A stretch of 6,784 nt of DNA from Christensenella sp. UBA5399 (GTDB lineage Bacteria; Bacillota; Clostridia; Christensenellales; Christensenellaceae), in contig DHOD01000130.1 of the NCBI GenBank assembly GCA_002407725.1, positions 11,812 to 18,595 of the forward strand. The letters run 5' to 3'. A program made the translations under genes and the position numbers. Positions 4,158-6,784 of the stretch are shown here, in pieces; positions within the stretch are counted from its first letter, which is position 1; every line of letters begins with the position of its first letter. The notes beneath the pieces are model-generated. The model did not search any database. It was not told the origin of the DNA and was given only the letters and a program-made list of their open reading frames with translations.

Positions 4158-4184
4158 AAAGGAGTCTCCGGCTCTTTTCTATTT
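4158..4184 (+). terminator. Candidate terminator hairpin
   Basis: AAAGGAGTC (4158-4166) pairs with GGCTCTTTT (4170-4178) around a 3-nt loop, using two G-U pairs. A T-rich tail CTATTT follows. It lies about 50 nt after the extended -10-like TACGCT (4101-4106), again giving a promoter-to-terminator unit with no gene. Confidence 0.45.
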
Positions 4185-4239
4185 CCCGCAACATCGTCCT
4201 CACCAATGGCACATCCATCGCCGCTTGGTTTGTATATTC

Positions 4240-4267
4240 GCCGCCCCGCATATGCGGGGCGGCTTTT
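4240..4267. terminator. 24-bp perfect GC-rich palindrome with T4
   Basis: GCCGCCCCGCAT (4240-4251) is followed directly by its exact reverse complement to 4263, then TTTT on the plus strand. It lies 9-13 bp past the stop of the minus-strand propeller gene, so by position it should serve that gene. The minus strand has no T-run after the stem, however, and the only T-tract is on the plus strand. It may stop plus-strand transcripts from running antisense into the propeller gene, or protect the 3' end of its mRNA. Confidence 0.6.
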
Positions 4268-4276
4268 CCCTGCTAC

Positions 4277-5593
4277 TCAGTCAAACAGTACGTCCATCGT
4301 ATCCTCGTCGCCTTCGGCAATCGGCCCGCGCGTGAATCCCAGCCCCACAAACCCGGGCGTCGCAATTGCGTCCTCAATCGTCGTATATGGGTTGATTAGG
4401 TTTTGCACCATGCCGCTTCCCGCACTCCATTTATACACAGGGTTAAAAGTAAAACCCGTATGTTCCGAGATAGCCAGCCACTTTCCATCCTGCGAAAAGG
4501 TTACCCAGCCAGGTGTCTTGTTTTTCTGCACCGTCATTGTGCTGATTTTCCAGTAGTCATTCTCCGTCAATTCATATAGCCTCACCTTTCGTGCAGTCGT
4601 ATCGGAAATTGCCATATATTTACTGTCCGCCGAGAAAGCGCAGCCATAGTGTGTATAGAAATCAAATTCATCGTGCTCTTCATGCAAAATGCATTGCCCA
4701 TCTTTGATTTCACATATCACGGGCTCTTCTGTAGCGTTTGTTTTTGTAAAGCACAACCACCGTCCGTCATTTGAAACCGCGCATTTTCCTGCCATGCTTA
4801 CCGGGATATTCAGTGCTGTTGTCTTCTGCCACTGATTTGCATTCTTCTTGTATACATGTACCTCCCCTACTGGTCCAGTTCTATAGACTGCAATCAGCAT
4901 TTGTCCATCGGACATAAATTCTAACCCCGTATATCCATATGTTGCATTCCCTCCGTATATAACCGTTGGCCCAGTCCAGTTTCCGTTTTCCAGCTTGTAT
5001 TCCGCTAAGCGGTGGATACTTGCACCCGTTGTCTGTGCCGTGATTACGCAATCTTCCGTAGGCGAAAAAGCAAACATCCTACATGCAGTTACGCCTGTAA
5101 GAGATAATGCACGCTCCACCCAGACTTCATCAACAAGTTCAAACATATGCATCACTTTATCATCCGTCGGTGCAGTCGAATCATAGCTTTTCCCAATTGC
5201 CATCCATTTGCTGTCTCGTGAAAACTTTACTTCAATAAGACCCCGAACAGATGCAATGTTAGACAAATCGGGTTGCCTGGTCCATACATCGTCCACCAGC
5301 TTATAGAGGAGGAACCTTTTCGCAGAAGTATATCTGTCCGTGATCACCGCCATCCACTGCCCATCCGGCGAAATCGCAATATAATCCCAATTATTTTCTT
5401 CACCGCTGTTGTCCTCTACTTCCGCCAAATGTGCCTCGTCAAATTCAAATCCGCCTGCCGTTCCGCCGCTGCCTTCCACGGCCACCGCACGCTCCACGCC
5501 CGCAAAATCCGCCGTAGCAATTCCTGTAAATGGTACGCCATTTATCGCATTATACAACCTCGTGGGATTTTCTGGAAGAAATCCCCGGCGCAT
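4277..5593 (-). CDS. Seven-bladed beta-propeller protein, possibly phage-tail-related
   Basis: Encodes 438 residues from the ATG at 5593 (CAGGAG 10 nt upstream); a longer GTG start at 5662 lacks a Shine-Dalgarno and would overlap the divergent gene. After an N-terminal region (1-68, Gly/Glu-rich, no signal peptide or membrane segment), seven repeats of 46-51 residues follow. Each has a blade signature 'x-h-A-h-S-x-D-G/S-x-x-h-A-h': SPDG 75-78, SRDS 125-128, SPTED 177-181, SDG 228-230, SNDG 274-277, SADS 321-324, SQDG 367-370. Most blades end with 'h-Y-K/E-L-x-x-x-x-W'. The repeat count predicts a closed seven-bladed propeller. Such SPDG-x-x-h-A repeats with a short hydrophobic C-terminus (MDVLFD) are familiar in phage or prophage tail and appendage proteins, and also in binding propellers; no enzymatic residues can be assigned. 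The gene is rather AT-rich next to its neighbours, suggesting acquisition. Confidence 0.75.
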   Translation of the reverse strand: MRRGFLPENPTRLYNAINGVPFTGIATADFAGVERAVAVEGSGGTAGGFEFDEAHLAEVEDNSGEENNWDYIAISPDGQWMAVITDRYTSAKRFLLYKLVDDVWTRQPDLSNIASVRGLIEVKFSRDSKWMAIGKSYDSTAPTDDKVMHMFELVDEVWVERALSLTGVTACRMFAFSPTEDCVITAQTTGASIHRLAEYKLENGNWTGPTVIYGGNATYGYTGLEFMSDGQMLIAVYRTGPVGEVHVYKKNANQWQKTTALNIPVSMAGKCAVSNDGRWLCFTKTNATEEPVICEIKDGQCILHEEHDEFDFYTHYGCAFSADSKYMAISDTTARKVRLYELTENDYWKISTMTVQKNKTPGWVTFSQDGKWLAISEHTGFTFNPVYKWSAGSGMVQNLINPYTTIEDAIATPGFVGLGFTRGPIAEGDEDTMDVLFD

Positions 5594-5601
5594 GTTACAA
5601 T
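5593..5601 (+). promoter_or_regulatory. Extended -10-like element of the Imm-5-like gene
   Basis: TG-t-TACAAT on the plus strand overlaps the start codon of the divergent propeller gene (CAT at 5591-5593). Transcription would start near 5608, right at the GGGAGGA (5611-5617) of the Imm-5-like gene, so the leader would be very short. No -35 is evident. Confidence 0.35.
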
Positions 5602-5622
5602 ACTCCTGTAGGGAGGACAAGT

Positions 5623-6153
5623 ATGAGAAAACCAAGAAAAATGCTGGGTAAGGCCGATTCACCCTACATCATATCGCTTATGCGCACTATTGAAACGCAA
5701 AGCAAATCTACAATTGCAAACTGGTGCATTAATTATGCCGAAGCGTACATCCTTCCAGTTTTTGAAAAGGCGTGTCCCGGCGATTCCCGTCCGCGCATGG
5801 CGCTGGATGCGTCCCGCCGGTGGCTGGATGGAAAAGCAAAACTGCCGGAGGTCAAAAACATTATATTAAACGAATGCCACGCCGCAGCAAGGGAGCTGGA
5901 CGATCGCCCCGCAGCGCAGGCGGCGGCGCGGGCCTGCGGCCAGGCGGCAGCATGTTTCCATACGCCAACACATTCGCTGGGCCTCGCCTTTTACGGCGCG
6001 GCGGCCATTGCCTACGACCGGGTTGGCACAGCGGAAACGCCTGACGTATACGACCGGATTGCCGCCGATGAATGTGCAAAGATGGAGGACGCCCTCCGGA
6101 CGGTGTCCGTCGAAAACGAGCCGGCCCCCGCCAAAATCAATTGGAATTGCTGA
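5623..6153 (+). CDS. Imm-5-like putative immunity protein
   Basis: Encodes 176 residues, all helical in character. The core RPRMALDASRRWLDGKAKLP (57-75 within it), PEVKNIILNECHAAARELDD (75-94) and AAQAAARACGQAAACFHTPT (97-116), ending HSLGLAFYGAAAIAYD, matches the pattern of the Imm-5-like 'putative immunity protein' family (R-P-R-x-A-L-x-A-x-R-x-W, A-A-R-x-x-x, A-A-R-A-x-G-Q-A-x-A-x-x-H-x-P-T-H-x-x-G). Members are predicted immunity proteins of polymorphic toxin systems on the basis of gene neighbourhood; I know of no direct assay. The ATG at 5623 has GGGAGGA 5 nt upstream. It is 29 bp from the divergent propeller gene and 32 bp from the co-oriented cysteine-rich gene. No toxin domain is visible in the window. 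Confidence 0.75.
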   Translation: MRKPRKMLGKADSPYIISLMRTIETQSKSTIANWCINYAEAYILPVFEKACPGDSRPRMALDASRRWLDGKAKLPEVKNIILNECHAAARELDDRPAAQAAARACGQAAACFHTPTHSLGLAFYGAAAIAYDRVGTAETPDVYDRIAADECAKMEDALRTVSVENEPAPAKINWNC

Positions 6154-6185
6154 AAGCAACTTATGGACCGAAGGAGCTGGGAGCG

Positions 6186-6389
6186 ATGAAAGACCATACT
6201 ACCAAAAGGATCAATTGCTTAAAATGCGCATATTTTGTCATCACCTGGGAACCCCGTTTTCCCCGGGCGTGCCGTCTCTATGGTTTCAAATCAGCAGGCA
6301 TGCCTTCAACTACCGTCTTTCGTAACACCGGGATTCCGTGCCAGGGTTATGTAGAAAAAGAGAGCAAAGCAGGCAATGAACCAGAGTAA
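6186..6389 (+). CDS. Small cysteine-rich conserved hypothetical protein (67 aa)
   Basis: Encodes 67 residues: KRINCLKCAYFVITWEPRFP, then RACRLYGFKSAGMPSTTVFR and TGIPCQGY. C11 and C14 (CxxC) with C29 and C52 could form one zinc or metal site. The 'C-x-x-C-x-x-F-x-x-T-W-x-P-x-x-P-x-x-C-x-x-x-G-F-K-S-x-x-M-P-S-x-x-V' pattern is shared by a widespread family of small bacterial proteins, sometimes misnamed uracil-DNA glycosylase; it is far too short for that enzyme. The ATG at 6186 follows AAGGAG (6172-6177) at 8 nt. It lies 32 nt after the Imm-5-like gene with no promoter or terminator between, so the two are probably cotranscribed. Confidence 0.75.
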   Translation: MKDHTTKRINCLKCAYFVITWEPRFPRACRLYGFKSAGMPSTTVFRNTGIPCQGYVEKESKAGNEPE

Positions 6390-6395
6390 ATGATC

Positions 6396-6456
6396 CGGCA
6401 CAAGCCCACAGGGCGAATTCCCCATACAAATTAGCCTGTCCGTGTTTTCATTTTAA
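6396..6456 (+). terminator. Weak candidate terminator after the Cys-rich gene
   Basis: ACAGG followed by a bulge and GC can pair with GCCTGT across a roughly 20-nt loop that itself holds AATT/AATT. GTGTTTTCATTTT follows. The fold is imperfect; a transcript end is expected here because the aldo/keto reductase gene begins about 90 nt further on with its own Shine-Dalgarno. Nothing else distinctive is seen in 6390-6544. Confidence 0.3.
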
Positions 6457-6544
6457 GGCAGAGTGAGGTAAAATGGGAATACTATGCTTGATTATTGGTA
6501 CAATATGATTTTTACGAAAATATCGATCAGGAGTGAGTAGTATT

Positions 6545-6784
6545 ATGGAATACCGTAAGTTGGGCCGCACCGGCCTGTCCGTCAGTAAAATCGCCCTCGG
6601 CTGCGCCGGGTTCGAGGAGATGGAACAATCGCAGGTTTGTCAGGACATCCAGTATGCCATGGATATGGGCATCAACTTCTTCGACCTGTTTGCGTCCGAC
6701 CCCGCGCTACGCAGCAATATCGGGGCTGCGATTGCTGGCCGCCGGGATCAACTCATCATACAGGGGCACGTCGGTTCGGCCTGG
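6545..6784 (+). CDS. Aldo/keto reductase family protein, N-terminal part (3' truncated)
   Basis: 80 residues are present before the window ends. MEYRKLGRTGLSVSKIALGC is the usual AKR strand beta1 start, followed by a helix (QVCQDIQYAMDMG) and GINFFDLFASDP. In classical AKRs this last segment reads 'G-x-N-x-F-D-T-A-x-x-Y-G', supplying the catalytic Asp and Tyr. Here the Asp is present (D47), but the Tyr position is D52. RSNIGAAIAGRRDQLIIQGH then replaces the common 'E-x-x-h-G-x-A-L' helix. This variant resembles AKR-fold proteins of Clostridia that often carry a C-terminal 4Fe-4S part, which would lie beyond the edge. The ATG at 6545 has AGGAG (6529-6533) 11 nt upstream. NAD(P)H-dependent carbonyl reduction cannot be assumed. 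Confidence 0.85.
   Translation, partial: MEYRKLGRTGLSVSKIALGCAGFEEMEQSQVCQDIQYAMDMGINFFDLFASDPALRSNIGAAIAGRRDQLIIQGHVGSAW

Noticed and set aside
5594..5662. GTG start at 5662 for the propeller gene
   Set aside because: No Shine-Dalgarno, and it would overlap the Imm-5-like coding region; the ATG at 5593 has CAGGAG at good spacing.
5861..6197. Minus-strand frames across the Imm-5-like gene
   Set aside because: They are GC-driven shadows of a gene with a recognisable family pattern on the plus strand.

Overview
The window looks like a piece of a Clostridia (Bacillota) chromosome of roughly 50% GC. This rests on strong purine-rich AGGAG/GGAGG ribosome binding sites, extended -10 promoters (TGnTATACT), many GC-rich hairpin terminators ending in T-runs, and small families typical of that group (DUF2164, DUF1622, a GIY-YIG UPF0213-like protein, a flavoredoxin-like flavin reductase). 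No rRNA, tRNA, CRISPR array or intact insertion sequence was seen.

Layout. Positions 1-111 hold the 3' end of an unrecognised gene with its terminator. A minus-strand gene (247-693) encodes an orphan phage ArpU/RinA- or sigma-region-4-like DNA-binding protein. Then come small plus-strand genes: an acidic 57-residue protein (938-1111), a DUF2164 protein (1311-1547) and a DUF1622 membrane protein (1922-2260). A divergent pair follows: a GIY-YIG nuclease-like protein (minus, 2291-2587) and a flavin reductase-like protein (plus, 2674-3189). From 3190 to 4276 there is about 1.1 kb without a convincing intact gene, rich in promoter-like arrays, hairpins and a repeat. Next are a seven-bladed beta-propeller gene (minus, 4277-5593), a divergent Imm-5-like putative immunity gene (5623-6153) with a small cysteine-rich protein behind it (6186-6389), and the start of an atypical aldo/keto reductase (6545 to the edge).

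The most striking content is intergenic. First, three sites (1122-1175, 1550-1603, 3866-3919) share one architecture: TTTACA exactly 48 bp upstream of a -10 hexamer, hexamers on an 11-bp period between them, and 9 bp between the last hexamer and the -10. This resembles an OmpR/PhoP-type response-regulator operator placed where a -35 would be. At 1122 and 1550 the array starts 3-10 nt after a stop codon, and the -10 lies about 50 nt before a strong terminator hairpin, so each unit would make only a very short RNA. A fourth site (3274-3349) has six TTCAC/T repeats and the same 50-nt -10-to-hairpin distance. Second, an 88-bp repeat occurs twice (1700-1787, 3735-3822; 81/88 identical, no gaps) with two hairpins, one carrying a compensatory base-pair change. 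Its first copy is bracketed by a duplicated 25-bp terminator sequence.

The protein genes do not form one pathway. The propeller/Imm-5-like/Cys-rich block looks like accessory DNA, and the rest are small housekeeping or conserved hypothetical genes.
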